Assembly: GCA_946902875.1 (NCBI GenBank)
Contig: OX336343.1
Location: 9,103,754-9,167,753 of the forward strand
Origin: Nematopogon swammerdamellus
Lineage: Eukaryota > Arthropoda > Insecta > Lepidoptera > Adelidae
DNA length: 64,000 nucleotides
Reading direction: 5' to 3'
Positions 39,401-46,500 of this stretch are shown one piece after another. A program made the translations under genes and the position numbers. The notes under the pieces were generated by a model, which was not told the DNA's origin, ran no database searches, and worked only from the letters and a program-made list of their open reading frames with translations. Positions within the stretch are counted from its first letter, which is position 1; each line of letters opens with the position of its first letter.

Positions 39401-42163
39401 TAATGAAAATAAGAAAAAAGTAAAAAACTCACGGGGGTTCCCATAGATGGCGCGCGCGCATACACTTTTTGGTTTCAAAAAGTGTATGCGCGCGCGCCAT
39501 CTACCAAATAGATGATGAATCATTTTCTAATCGGGACTAACTAATATGAAGTATTTCATAACACGCCATCTAGATGGCGTGGCGTGTTATGAAATTCATC
39601 TAGTGGCGCTAGCCGTGACATGGCGATACGGTACCCTCGGTGCGCGATTCGATAGTAGTTTTTGGTTAAGTATTGTTAGGGCCAAAAAAAATTAGGTTCA
39701 GGTTTTTCAATTTATCATAAAGTAATAGCAATGTAGGTGGATTTTTAGTCGCCTCACTAAGATTTATAGGTCAAAGCCGCCACTGGTACCAACCCAGGCG
39801 GGTTAAACCCTACCACCTAGTAATATAAGAAGGGAGTCATATCCCTTAGTCGCCTTTTATGACATACACGGGGAGAGATGCAGTGGGGCTATTCTTTCAA
39901 AGTACCGGCCCCACACGGTATAATACCGGCCCCACACGGTACAGTACCGGCCCCACGATAACGGCATACCAAAGCAGCACCAACCTTGAAACCATGCCGG
40001 GTCATCCGCGCGGCTGCTGAGGGCGGTGTTGTCGTCGCGCGCGCGCGCAATGTACTTCTGCAGGGCGCGGAACTTCTCCTTTATGTTGGTGGAGAGGAAA
40101 TCGTTGGCGTCGCGGCCCGCCGTGATGTACTCCACGTTGGTGGAGCGGATCAACTCGTACAGGTAGTTTGGATCTAGAATTAATGCTCTCTTGTGGTGGT
40201 ATTTATTAACGATGAGGTTGCATGGATCCTCCTTGATGACCCATATGTATACCAAACTTATACCCTATCTATGCGATCCGGCTAATGACTGCTATCTTAT
40301 AGACTCGTTTCATATCATATATTTAAATTCCTATTGGTATTTCGAAGTTTTTCATACATGTTGCAGAAAGTCCATGCCACCCACCACATTAAAATCGAGC
40401 TGCTGTGTGACGTCACCGCCCGCAGCAGTGTGCTTAAAAACTATGTTTTATTGATGTTTTTTCTATTTATCTATCCACCTTTCAATGTTTGATAGTCAAT
40501 ATAAAGAAATATAAGTAGGTTTTTTATTTAAATAGTTCGTGTTTTCCGTCCAGTTCAGTTCGGCACAACCGAAGGGAAGCACTGATATGGCACCTAGTTC
40601 ACCAAGGTATTATGGGCTGAATTCACGGATGTAGTAGGGGAAGGATGTAGCCAACCGTGTCAGAATAAAAAAAAGGTAGAGCAAAACACTTGAGTGTGAG
40701 AACTGATAATAAAATAATAATAACAAACTTAGCCGACTGAGTTGGTACCACCCCATTGTATGTATCCCATTGCCTCGGCTGTGTTCTCCTCTAGTCCAGT
40801 AAAGACGGCAATCCAAAGGAAAGTCTCCGGTATTGTACCGTGTGGGGCCGGTACTTTAAAATAATAGCCCCACTGCATCTCTCCCCGTGTATGTCGTAAA
40901 AGGCGACTAAGGGATATGACTCCCTTCTTATATTGCTAGGTGGTAGGGTTTAACCCACCCGGGTTGTTACCACCGCACTGAATGAAAGGTCGGTCGAAAC
41001 GGCTATGTAAATAGTTTGTGTTTTCCGTCCAGTTCAGTGTAGCCGGCACGACTGAAGGGAAGCACTGACGTGGCACCAAGTTCACCCGGTGTTATGGGCT
41101 GACATCACGGATGTTGTAGGTCCAACCGTGTCAGTTTCCATAAAAAAAAACCTTCTCGGAGGTGATATTGGCTGGTTCCGACCAGGCATGAGCATGTGTT
41201 CTGGCCGGCTAACTCAGTAACCCGTACAAGGATTACATAAGAAAAAAATTCTAGTTAAATATACCTAAACATTGCAAAAGTATTGTGAACAATGAATCTG
41301 TAACTTTGAGAAGGGCCTACTGTTATTGCAGCTTCACTTATATAAAAAAAAATAGGGCGCGTGCAAGTGAAACCGCACACCATTGGACTGCACAAAACAT
41401 TAAACTGAAATATTTCATTCAAATTACTGCACTGTAGAAATTTACATTATCTACCCCACAACCTGCAATGCAAAAGTCATTACAAAATGAACGTTTACAA
41501 ATATCTGTTATCATTACTCATGTTCTGGCAGAGTGCTCATGATGATGGCCCAATATATGTTTGGCCTGAAATGTCGAGCCACATATTCTCGTAAACTAGC
41601 AAGAGCAATAGTGTAGGTATAACGTCGTAACGTGTAGAGCCAGGCGATCTTGGGGGACCGGGCGAAAGGTCCGAGTCTGATTTTAAGTTTGCCGGGTTAT
41701 ACCTGCCTATATTGTGCATTCAGATAATTTTGTTGCATTCAAGACTAACCACTAATCATTTTCTCATTAGGTCTGAGCAGGACCAGTACGGTCTGCGCGG
41801 GAAGCGTGGCGAGGTAGTCGTCGTCCTCCACCGCCGTACCGTCCGCTGCTACGAACACGTGACACGCGCGCTCGGCCTCCCTGCCGCCGCACCCCTCGGC
41901 ATTGACCTACCGACATCATATAGGTCAAGGTTGAGCTGGGAAAATAGGTCAATGGTAAATGTCGCCTCCGTACATCATAGCTTTGCTAAAATTTTACATG
42001 AATGCAATGAATTAATTAAATGAAACCAAACATCAGGATTACACAAATAAAAACTCACTCCGAGCTTCTTGCAGGACTTCTCGATGAGTTCGGCGAGTGA
42101 ATCGGCCGCTACGCCGACTTTCTTCTCGCGCTTCACGTCCGTTACTTTGTACCCCTTCTTCAT
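27452..42163 (-). CDS. DFFB: Caspase-activated DNase CAD/DFF40 (4 exons)
   Basis: Coding exons on the minus strand: 42163-42059, 41906-41750, 40173-39985, 28095-27452; 1095 nt, 364 residues (human 338), phases 0, 1, 1. The acceptor of exon 2 is a choice between 41906 (used) and 41900; both keep the frame. Residues about 6-85 form the CIDE-N domain (KKVGVAADSLAELIEK; FVAADGTAVEDDDYLATL). Residues 142-151 carry RADDPAWFQG. The nuclease domain has the four zinc ligands inferred from mouse CAD (C240, C249, H255, C336) and the active-site His residues in NLDHQ (H276), CH (H337) and H342. The stretch ENLKLVHIVCH is near identical to human. CAD cuts DNA between nucleosomes after caspases remove its inhibitor ICAD. 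A Cys-rich insert (C296, C302, C305, H306) not in human CAD precedes the last motif. Intron 3 (11.9 kb) holds the nested transposon stack. Confidence 0.95.
28100..28923. other. DFFB intron 3, downstream part
   Basis: AT-rich intron sequence with no recognised repeat except short A/T runs. It contains the acceptor side of the 11.9-kb intron. Confidence 0.4.
28924..29245. mobile_element. MITE with about 55-bp terminal inverted repeats
   Basis: The ends begin AGGTGCGTACAGACATCGCG and the complement ends GCACCT. The arms extend through GCATGCGGCGCGAA and GGTTCGTCACGCATGCCTC. The interior (about 200 bp) is GC-richer than the intron and has no frame. It lies in DFFB intron 3. TSD not clear. Confidence 0.75.
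29255..29400 (+). repeat. Short repeat with RTE-like 3' end (GATGATGAT tail)
   Basis: CCTTGGGAGAGGCCTATGTC, CAGCAGTGGACCGATACAGG and CTGATGATGATGAT form the typical end of a lepidopteran RTE-derived repeat. ACCACACGCGG at 29260 is inverted at 29317-29327. Confidence 0.55.
29495..29688 (-). mobile_element. SINE (head-B type), tail part, split by the hAT-type insertion
   Basis: T-run, then the shared tail up to GGTGGTACCAAC at 29688, where the hAT-type element starts. The missing part resumes at 39786 after the 8-bp duplicated GTACCAAC, in the same orientation. Confidence 0.85.
29776..29937 (-). repeat. 3' LTR of the Gypsy element
   Basis: 162 bp, TGTTACGAGC...CGTGACA on the plus strand. Differs from the other LTR at one base near 29883 (T versus C). 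Adjacent to the polypurine tract of the minus-strand element at about 29940-29950. Confidence 0.92.
29949..33558 (-). CDS. Gypsy pol: protease, RT, RNase H, integrase
   Basis: About 1200 residues, open throughout. Domain order: retropepsin (LDTGASRTIV, then CILGLDFM), RT (FCVDYRRLNDI, MPFGLCNAPATFE, catalytic YLDDI near residue 455), RNase H (IVDTDASNTGIGGVLSQ, RTDHAALKWLL), integrase zinc finger (HDGPSGGHLG, CRKCTACAS), integrase core with DDE residues (AVDIAGPF, LHTDQGTNFG) and a C-terminal tail (QPRWDGPYTVVTRI). It has no start codon of its own near the gag stop; the frame overlaps the end of gag and is -1 relative to it, with the heptamer GGGAAAC at the overlap. All catalytic motifs seem intact, so this copy may be active. 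Confidence 0.95.
33551..34693 (-). CDS. Gypsy gag
   Basis: 380 residues. The N-terminal half is polar with a long coiled-coil-like stretch rich in Glu/Arg (about residues 60-140). A central capsid-like region follows (about 150-310; FKVPLYDGTTSWATYKKQFE). One CCHC zinc knuckle is near the end: CYRCGILGHIRSSC. Start MSITPRDNE is 26 bases after the LTR/primer region. It ends at a TAA (33551-33553) just after the slippery heptamer used to reach pol. A second copy of its first about 94 codons lies at 38163-37882. Confidence 0.92.
   Translation of the reverse strand: MSITPRDNECMQTRAMAAAALNNDEEQRGVVEEVQDSTSQPPEVEEEATSQNPSSFNMAGLMKMLNGMADENRRSTEGSRQAMERLEAKSEESRRATEESRQAILDTVNGALSTLRQDLEKVTAKVEEQDAMLHLYEARMTRLEKIQTTGVTVNASTGGTRFKVPLYDGTTSWATYKKQFESVERANGWNNDQALTALTLGLRGQALHVLEAVGERTTYEELLEALETRYGDKHLEHVFRAQLRDRVQQAGEGLQQWALEIEKLVRKAYQASSAPFIVSTLVQAFVDGIWDMEVRAAVRLGHHETLKNALAHALEVEAVRADSRRQRVREVKVSEYTPGRNRFTPRCYRCGILGHIRSSCPNNEQSNMEAPRTEEHQGNE
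33557..33563 (-). promoter_or_regulatory. -1 ribosomal frameshift heptamer GGGAAAC
   Basis: In the gag frame it reads G GGA AAC, the X XXY YYZ pattern, one codon before the gag stop. The pol frame is -1. Downstream GCCAG and CTGGC (16 bases apart) can pair, and CCAC in the loop can pair with GTGG further on, an H-type pseudoknot. Seen in sequence; function inferred. Confidence 0.75.
34412..34790. repeat. 379-bp direct repeat, left copy (LINE target duplication)
   Basis: Identical by eye and in length to 37882-38260. It contains the gag start, the primer site and 72 bp of LTR. It borders the LINE 3' end exactly. Confidence 0.9.
34791..37881 (-). mobile_element. 5'-truncated non-LTR retrotransposon (RT-RNase H LINE) inside the Gypsy element
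   Basis: 3091 bp. The 3' end (34791, plus strand) is an A-rich simple tail, AAAAAAAGAAGAAGAAG on the minus strand. The 5' end is cut inside the ORF, before RT. RNase H after RT fits the I-like group of LINEs more than CR1/jockey. Flanked by the 379-bp direct repeats. Confidence 0.88.
35175..37880 (-). CDS. LINE ORF2: reverse transcriptase-RNase H, N-terminus truncated
   Basis: Open from the junction (37880) to 35175, about 900 codons; the first Met is at 37691 (MPTNYSID). RT motifs: APGIDGIPYSFLKN, PGKDPNDGTSYRPIALSS, QFGFRKGKSTMDSL, GLPQGSVLSPLLYSI, and catalytic LQYADDLLLYAS. RNase H: YIYTDASKLSPEGSVGYAVF, TGEALAILEAV, LTDSQSSLQSI, VLVWIPGHANIAGNEMADQL, with Asp/Glu/Asp catalytic residues. 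A C-terminal CCHC-like motif is CECGLEEGNVDHIIFSC. The endonuclease and ORF1 are missing, so it cannot jump on its own. Confidence 0.9.
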   Translation of the reverse strand, partial: KREGWHRFCSSISPDIHPSLVWKTIKRFRSAYSEDSSVKASSSDWTEIFLDKLAPPSVPQFDEMPTNYSIDSSSSLNDPFSLQELNNVLRYVKDSAPGIDGIPYSFLKNLDSLTREYFLSIINMIIDTGIFPVSWKSQVIIPILKPGKDPNDGTSYRPIALSSVLLKVAEHLVKNRLEWFIGNQEILSNSQFGFRKGKSTMDSLALFSTDVRLSFSRDESIVAAFLDISAAYDNVQLPMLRKKLQKLKVPEKLTMFISNILLERHIHLYTDGDGHLVRTVWKGLPQGSVLSPLLYSIFSFDMDIEIKHHCRVLQYADDLLLYASNKSIVKASELINLALISLDTWLLNNGLELSASKSSVVTFSRKRNIPPFIVIHTPIKQSDSVKFLGVILDSKMTGVLHIDYIKTKCLKNINIIRCLSGVWWGSHPFYMKLIYNAIIRPHLDYGTFIFEPANCKALRSLDLIQYQCLRIISGNMKSSPTNALQVECVDPPLHMRRQYLANRYLFKAVQFSNHPIIPKLRLLTEYTRTMNFWRLKSHPNLVHSFRKFINLRAPTHRDRTVPIFQIPYEALNFIPNIRTSIDIDKDTLDPNKKLLQWLDENCKGWQYIYTDASKLSPEGSVGYAVFHKNANRSLKMKSPPEASVFTGEALAILEAVKYIRFNNIVKAVILTDSQSSLQSIQQNPFKSKMHNDIVLKIRLILLELQSNSSEVVLVWIPGHANIAGNEMADQLAKEAVVSGDKLITYIQINYKNYCHDLVALPKVYLKRSWSSNWINTSKTRGSYYAKIQPEIPVKPWFFKITLPKKETSIINRLRMGHCCSPVHLAKLRIRDNSLCECGLEEGNVDHIIFSCPLNNKMPSIYEMLPKLKVSLPINIHSLLFCPSPKILKLLARCINSNNIKL
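37882..38260. repeat. 379-bp direct repeat, right copy
   Basis: Borders the 5'-truncated LINE end at 37881. On its right side the Gypsy LTR continues uninterrupted; the gag of the left copy continues into the intact gag. Confidence 0.9.
38189..38350 (-). repeat. 5' LTR of the Gypsy element
   Basis: 162-bp partner of 29776-29937, followed on the minus strand by the primer-binding site at about 38172-38188. A partial LTR copy (72 bp, 34719-34790) also exists because of the 379-bp duplication around the LINE. Confidence 0.92.
38819..38893 (+). repeat. tRNA-like sequence (SINE head or tRNA pseudogene)
   Basis: Has an A-box-like word CATAGCTCAATGGTAT and a B box GGTTCGAATCTC at normal spacing. 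The putative acceptor arms do not pair, so I do not call a functional tRNA. It lies in the hAT-type element. Confidence 0.5.
38992..39292 (-). mobile_element. SINE-2 (tRNA-derived), full length
   Basis: In reverse: tRNA-like head at about 39225-39290 with GGTGGCCGAGTGGT (A box) and GAGGTTCGAATCCGGTC (B box), then a body containing CGTCAGAAAAA..., CAGCCTCGGCTGTGTTCTCC, TGATATTGGCTGGTCGGAGC, and a poly-A end (T-run 38992-39001). GTCTGTC flanks both ends inside a GTCTGTC/GTCCGTC-repeat; being repetitive it is weak evidence for a TSD. Confidence 0.82.
39444..39503. repeat. Perfect 28-bp hairpin with CG-alternating stem
   Basis: Arms 39444-39471 and 39476-39503 are perfect complements around GTTT. 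The stem contains GGCGCGCGCGCAT. A second, shorter palindrome (ACGCCATCTAGATGGCGT) lies at about 39562-39579. Both are in the hAT-type element. Confidence 0.8.
39786..39960 (-). mobile_element. SINE (head-B type), head part, right of the hAT-type insertion
   Basis: Continues the SINE from 29688: GTACCAACCCAGGCGGGTT, then head-B sequence (TATCCCTTAGTCGCC, ACGGGGAGAGATGCAGTGGG). The outer end ACCGGCCCCACACGG is repeated about three times in tandem (39903-39957). It ends about 25 bases from the DFFB exon 3 donor (exon end 39985). Confidence 0.8.
40529..40674 (+). mobile_element. SINE tail fragment
   Basis: AATAGTTCGTGTTTTCCGTC to CCAACCGTGTCAGAAT and an A-run. Head absent. DFFB intron 2. Confidence 0.75.
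40725..41248 (+). mobile_element. SINE-2 copy interrupted by a head-B SINE
   Basis: Left part 40725-40835 (GCCTCGGCTGTGTTCTCC, AAGTCTCCGGTAT) and right part 41151-41248 (CTTCTCGGAGGTGATATTGG, GATTACAT-A-run) form one SINE-2 once the inserted SINE (40836-41150) is removed. DFFB intron 2. Confidence 0.8.
40836..41150 (+). mobile_element. SINE with alternative head (head-B), full length
   Basis: Head: TACCGTGTGGGGCCGGTACT, CCCCACTGCATCTCTCCCC, GTAAAAGGCGACTAAGGGAT. From GGTGGTAGGGTTTAACCC onward it is the same as the 3' part of the tRNA/5S SINE, ending GTCAGTTTCCAT and an A-run. So two heads share one tail. Confidence 0.85.
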
Positions 42164-42636
42164 TGTAATTTATTTTTCAAGCAAAGTTTAGAAAAAAAAA
42201 GAATAAAAACATTCATGGAAAATGAAAATTGCGCTGCACAGTAGTTTCCTTTCAGCGCGCAATTTAAAAACCCACACACCCACACTACTTCAGTCTAGCC
42301 ACCCGTCCGTCACCGACTGACTGACCTACCACCAAAGAGTATTGTATGGTGCGATAAGGCTTGAAATGAACGGTGAGCCACCTGAAAGAGCAACTGGCTC
42401 CTACTACGGATCCTATTCCGTATAAGGAATGACAGTGGTTAGAGTGATGTTTGGTGGTTTAAAAAAAAATAACCAGGAATATAAAGAAATTTTGTTTGTC
42501 AATTAAATGTTCTTTCCTTTTTCCTTCCTCCGAGAGACCGAAGATAGCCGTGCCGTCGCGTTGACGTAGGGTATATTTTAAAGTGCCTGCACGCGCTTTC
42601 CTGCATTGAAAGCATACCCGACGCCAGCGCGGTCAG

Positions 42637-42644
42637 TGACGTCA
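42637..42644. promoter_or_regulatory. CRE-like octamer TGACGTCA (1)
   Basis: Perfect palindromic CREB/ATF consensus in unit 1 of the tandem duplication, about 470 bp upstream of the DFFB ATG. Binding is inferred. Confidence 0.6.
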
Positions 42645-42727
42645 CAAATGTTAGGTGAAGGTACATTTTAAAGGGCTTAATTTTCACTTTCTGTGTTTGA
42701 AAATATACCCGATGGTAGCGCGGCCAG

Positions 42728-42735
42728 TGACGTCA
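42728..42735. promoter_or_regulatory. CRE-like octamer TGACGTCA (2)
   Basis: Second perfect copy, exactly 91 bases after the first and about 800 bp upstream of the DTYMK ATG. Conserved although surrounding bases of the units differ. Confidence 0.6.
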
Positions 42736-43094
42736 CGAGCGTTGGATAAAGGTATATTTTCCAAATATGCGGAGGCGCAGGATCAGCCAGAGCTGTCAGG
42801 TGTTAAACCGGCGCGTGAACGGGTGAAACGCGAGACGGTCATCTCGCAACACTGTGGCGGCGCGGCGTTAGTTAGTTCCGCTCATAGAGTAACTTAAATG
42901 GTGGGGTTTGTTCCGCTGTCAGACACGTTCATTTCAAGCAAAGAGTTTGTATCAGTTTACGCTACGATTTTTCAAGCGTTGTCGCACTGTAAGTAAAGTG
43001 GTTATTATTCTGTTTGGTCAATCCACAGACTTTAAAGGGTCAAACGCAACAAAAAAAAGATATTCTGAGATGATGTGATGGATGATACACTGAG

Positions 43095-43245
43095 ATGCCG
43101 GTACTTCACTTGGCTTAGCGTATTCGTGTTTGTTGCAAACATTTTAGTTTTATCTCGCTCTAAACAAGCCATTAAAGGGAGACGAAACGGAATTTTTGCC
43201 AAATACACGAAAAATACGCTAAGCCAAGTGAAGTGCCGGCATGAA
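43095..43245. repeat. Hairpin (MITE-like) element
   Basis: ATGCCGGTACTTCACTTGGC at the left and the complement GCCAAGTGAAGTGCCGGCAT at the right, arms of about 30 bp with AATACGCTAAG. It lies between the DFFB and DTYMK starts. Confidence 0.7.
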
Positions 43246-43530
43246 AGAGATAATTTATAACCACAAAAAAAACCACTAAAACTTTTAGTCAATTTATCAA
43301 AGTAAAGTAATATGCTATCAAAATACTCTGACTGCACTGCACGCACACTCCATTCGCCACCAACGATAGTAATGAAGTTTATAATTTAGTAACCTTTAGC
43401 ACTTTTTTTTATTCATTTCTACGTTCATAATAATCCTATCTATCTTTATGACTATAATCTCCATATGTACCCAAAGCAGTCACTTAAAAAATTCCGGTCA
43501 CTGTTTACAACACTCATCCGTGAAGCAAAA

Positions 43531-46500
43531 ATGAGCGCCGAGGGAATGCACGGGCGGCGAGGTGCTCTTATCGTGATAGAAGGCGTTGACCGCACGGGAA
43601 AAACAACACAGTGCAATTTGTTAGGTAAGAAACTATTTTACCTAGTCTCCAAAACCTTGGTTGGTTCGAAGAAAAATTAGAATATTAAGGGAATAAGTTC
43701 ACATTTGCACCGAGTGTAATCATATTAGTTCCCGAGTTATTATAAAACAAAATGTAAATGTGACAATTGACAGAAATCTCTCCGAGATGACAAATTTGAG
43801 TAGTTACCAACATGGCTGAGGATTAGAAATTTGGGGCATTATCAGGAAATTGCTGGTATGTCCTTTTTTTTTTATATTAGATTATTTTATATATATTAGA
43901 AATAAAAAAAACACATATTTTTTATGAATTTTCGACTTATTGTCGTCGTCAGATAAAAATATTTTATATACATATATGCAGGTCTAGAACGATAAAAAAG
44001 GTATGGACCCGAACCCTATCCTCGCCAGCGTAACACGATATAAGTAAAAGCATACTTGTTTCATTGGACGGTCGCGCGCTGGCCCGTCAGTCTGTCATCG
44101 GCTGCGTTCGTAAAAACCTGTTTAAAATGCCCGCATGATCTGTGTTTACGTGTAAAAACACTACAGCCAAGTTTAGTGTGCACAATAGTGGAATATCTTA
44201 TAATCGGTAAGTACACTCCGCTCCCCGCAACTCGGCGACGCTAGTTCTCATACAAGCATTTGACAGTCCGGTGTCCGTACCTTTTTTATCATTCTAGATG
44301 CAGATTTAGTATGTCTTTCGAGATATAAAAAAATGTGTTTTTTAAGTTCCTATTAAAAATAATTAGAACCAAATATTAGTAGGTATAAAAAAGTATTTAA
44401 TTCATAATTTTATCCTGTAGTATAAAAAAGTATAGTATATTAGAATATTCGTAAAAAATATTTTTTTCCCGGAAATCAATACTTTTCGAAATTTTCGGGT
44501 GGGAGTTAGTAAAGCGCAGCATTCTTAGAAGATTTCTGATACCTGGGACTGGTAGGCTAGTAGTAGAAGGGTCTAAGGAGCTATTAGCAAAAAATATTTT
44601 TTCTCCGAAAGTACAAGTCTCCGCACAAAAATTTTTTTTGCTAATAGCTCCTTAGACCCTCGCCTACCAGTCCCAGCTACCTGAAATCTTCTAAGAATGC
44701 CGCGCTATACTAACTCCCAACCAAATTTTCGTCTAAACAAGGCCCCCGCCTACCCTTCCGACCTCCTCATCCTTCCCCCGCCCCAAGTTTATAGTCCCCC
44801 CCCACCAACATCACCAAAACAAATCATCACTATTCTTCTGCAGCATCCACTTGTGCCACATTGTCTCAGGGTAACTTGTAGCGTCTCGGTCTCCGCTGCT
44901 CCGCTGATAGGTTGGAGGGGTCCATCGGTGGGAGCTCTTCAATTGCAAACATCAGACATGTCTGCACAGCTCGACCTTCGGCCTCGCCCTCGGTGGAGTT
45001 CACAACCGCGAGACTCTCAACGCTCCCTTTTCCTGTCTTTCCAAATATTCCAATGTTGGCTTCAGACTGTCCTGTAAGTAGGTCGATTAATTTTATCTCC
45101 CTGAGAGTGTTTTTGACAAATAACAGCGCCCTCTGGTTTCTTCGGCCTGGCCATTGTGGGAGAACTCCTGGCTGGAGGACACTACACGTTTCAAGATTTT
45201 AGTAAACAAACACTTTTTTTTTTCAGTGGACACACTAAGGAAAGAAGATGTGAAGGTGGAATACCAAAATTTCCCTGCCAGGCACACTGAAATTGGGCAA
45301 ATTATCAACAGTTACCTGTCCTCCAAGGTATTAAATTGTTTAGTTTCCTCAGATTCAACTGTTCAGACGACGTACCTATTTCGTAATTCATGTTGACATG
45401 GCTTCTGTTAATAGTGGCAGTTTATGTGCAGTAGATGGATCCAGAAAAGGAGAAATTTTTACAATTTTATTTTATGTATAGATTTTTAAAACAATAAAAC
45501 ATGCAAAAATACTAGCCGCTTCGCCCGCGTTAAAAGTACATTTGCAAGCAAGCACTTGACATGGACAAAGCCACGGGCTAGCAATACATCGGACAGCTAA
45601 CATATAGGGGGGGCGGGGGGCGAGGGAGGGGTTTCACTGGAATCAATTGCCTTCGGCAATAAGGCCGCCGTCTGCCAAGCAGAAATGTGAATATAAAGGT
45701 CGACTGGAAGTAATTGCCGCCGGCAATAAGTCCGGCTTCGCTTGGCAGAGGTATTTTTAATGTATACCGAATAATATCAGTTATATAAGCATGGGTACAG
45801 GTAACAATAATAATTAATAACATTACAGGGCAGGGGTAGGAAGGATTACCTGAAGTATTTTGGGGCTGAACTAATTTCTTCCTCTAATATACTTTAACCA
45901 GGGCGAAGCCGCGGGCAAAACCTAGTAAGTAGCCTATATGTTAAACAAAAAAAAAAATATAGGTACCTGTCTAACAGTAAAAAAACATTTTTTAATATGT
46001 GCTGTAGCTCACGAACAACCATTCACACATATTTCCTCTTTATAATATTAAAGATTGTGTAATGAATTTATATTTTTTTCGAAAGTAGCAGCACTAGCGT
46101 CACCGAGTTTGCTTCAAGGCCACGTGGCTAAGCAATAATCACTTTACGCTCTTTCGTTTAGGTACATTTTCGCAAGCAGCGAATGGCGACATAAAACTGT
46201 AGGCTATTAAACCCGTAGGTATGGAACTTTTTCTATGGAGAGATTTCTCTGTTACGAAGTAACTATTAAGCAATCTGTGACGGGACCCTAAAATTATATT
46301 TATATTTAATTATATTTATATTATAGTATTACAGCACTATTTTAAAACATTCCCGGTGGGGTAAGCAGAGACAACAGATCTCCACGTGCCACGATCCTGA
46401 CATACCTAGGTATGTCAGATATCAGTTATACCAGGTTGGCCAGATAAAGTGTTTTTCTTGACGATGCCTTTTGATAAAATAGAAACTAGGTACCATTACT

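Larger units (their letters stand above)
29689..39785. mobile_element. hAT-type element (composite, about 10.1 kb with nested insertions)
   Basis: Starts CAGTGGCGGTTCC and ends GCCGCCACTG, i.e. inverted CAGTGGCGG termini. An 8-bp target duplication GTACCAAC lies at 29681-29688 and 39786-39793, in the middle of a SINE that is continuous across it. Its own DNA is 29689-29775 and about 38351-39785 (about 1.5 kb), without transposase, so non-autonomous. The rest is the Gypsy element and its LINE. CAGTG ends and 8-bp TSD fit the hAT superfamily. Confidence 0.85.
42570..42751. repeat. 91-bp tandem duplication, two units
   Basis: Two diverged units (about 42570-42660 and 42661-42751), both with GTA[TC]ATTTTAAAG, ATACCCGA, AGCGCGG[TC]CAGTGACGTCAC and a GGTGAAG or GGATAAAG end. 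The third unit starts at 42752 (GTATATTTTCC) and stops. Confidence 0.8.
42164..43530. promoter_or_regulatory. DFFB-DTYMK divergent intergenic region (putative bidirectional promoter)
   Basis: 1.37 kb between two start codons on opposite strands. It contains the 91-bp tandem duplication with CRE-like octamers (42570-42751) and a hairpin element (43095-43245). No TATA box identified near either gene. That it drives both genes is inferred from arrangement only. Confidence 0.55.

Noticed and set aside
41767..41952. 61-residue minus-strand frame rich in Arg/Gly
   Set aside because: Shadow of DFFB exon 2; the true frame gives the CIDE-N sequence FVAADGTAVEDDDYLA.
43465..43530. Upstream in-frame DTYMK start (22 extra residues)
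   Set aside because: The family length and conserved start region fit ATG 43531; the extension is not in known cytosolic enzymes, though a targeting isoform cannot be excluded.
44697..45202. Pro-rich frames in DTYMK intron 1
   Set aside because: One frame overlaps the arm of the hairpin element; no domain, and exon 2 of DTYMK uses another frame.
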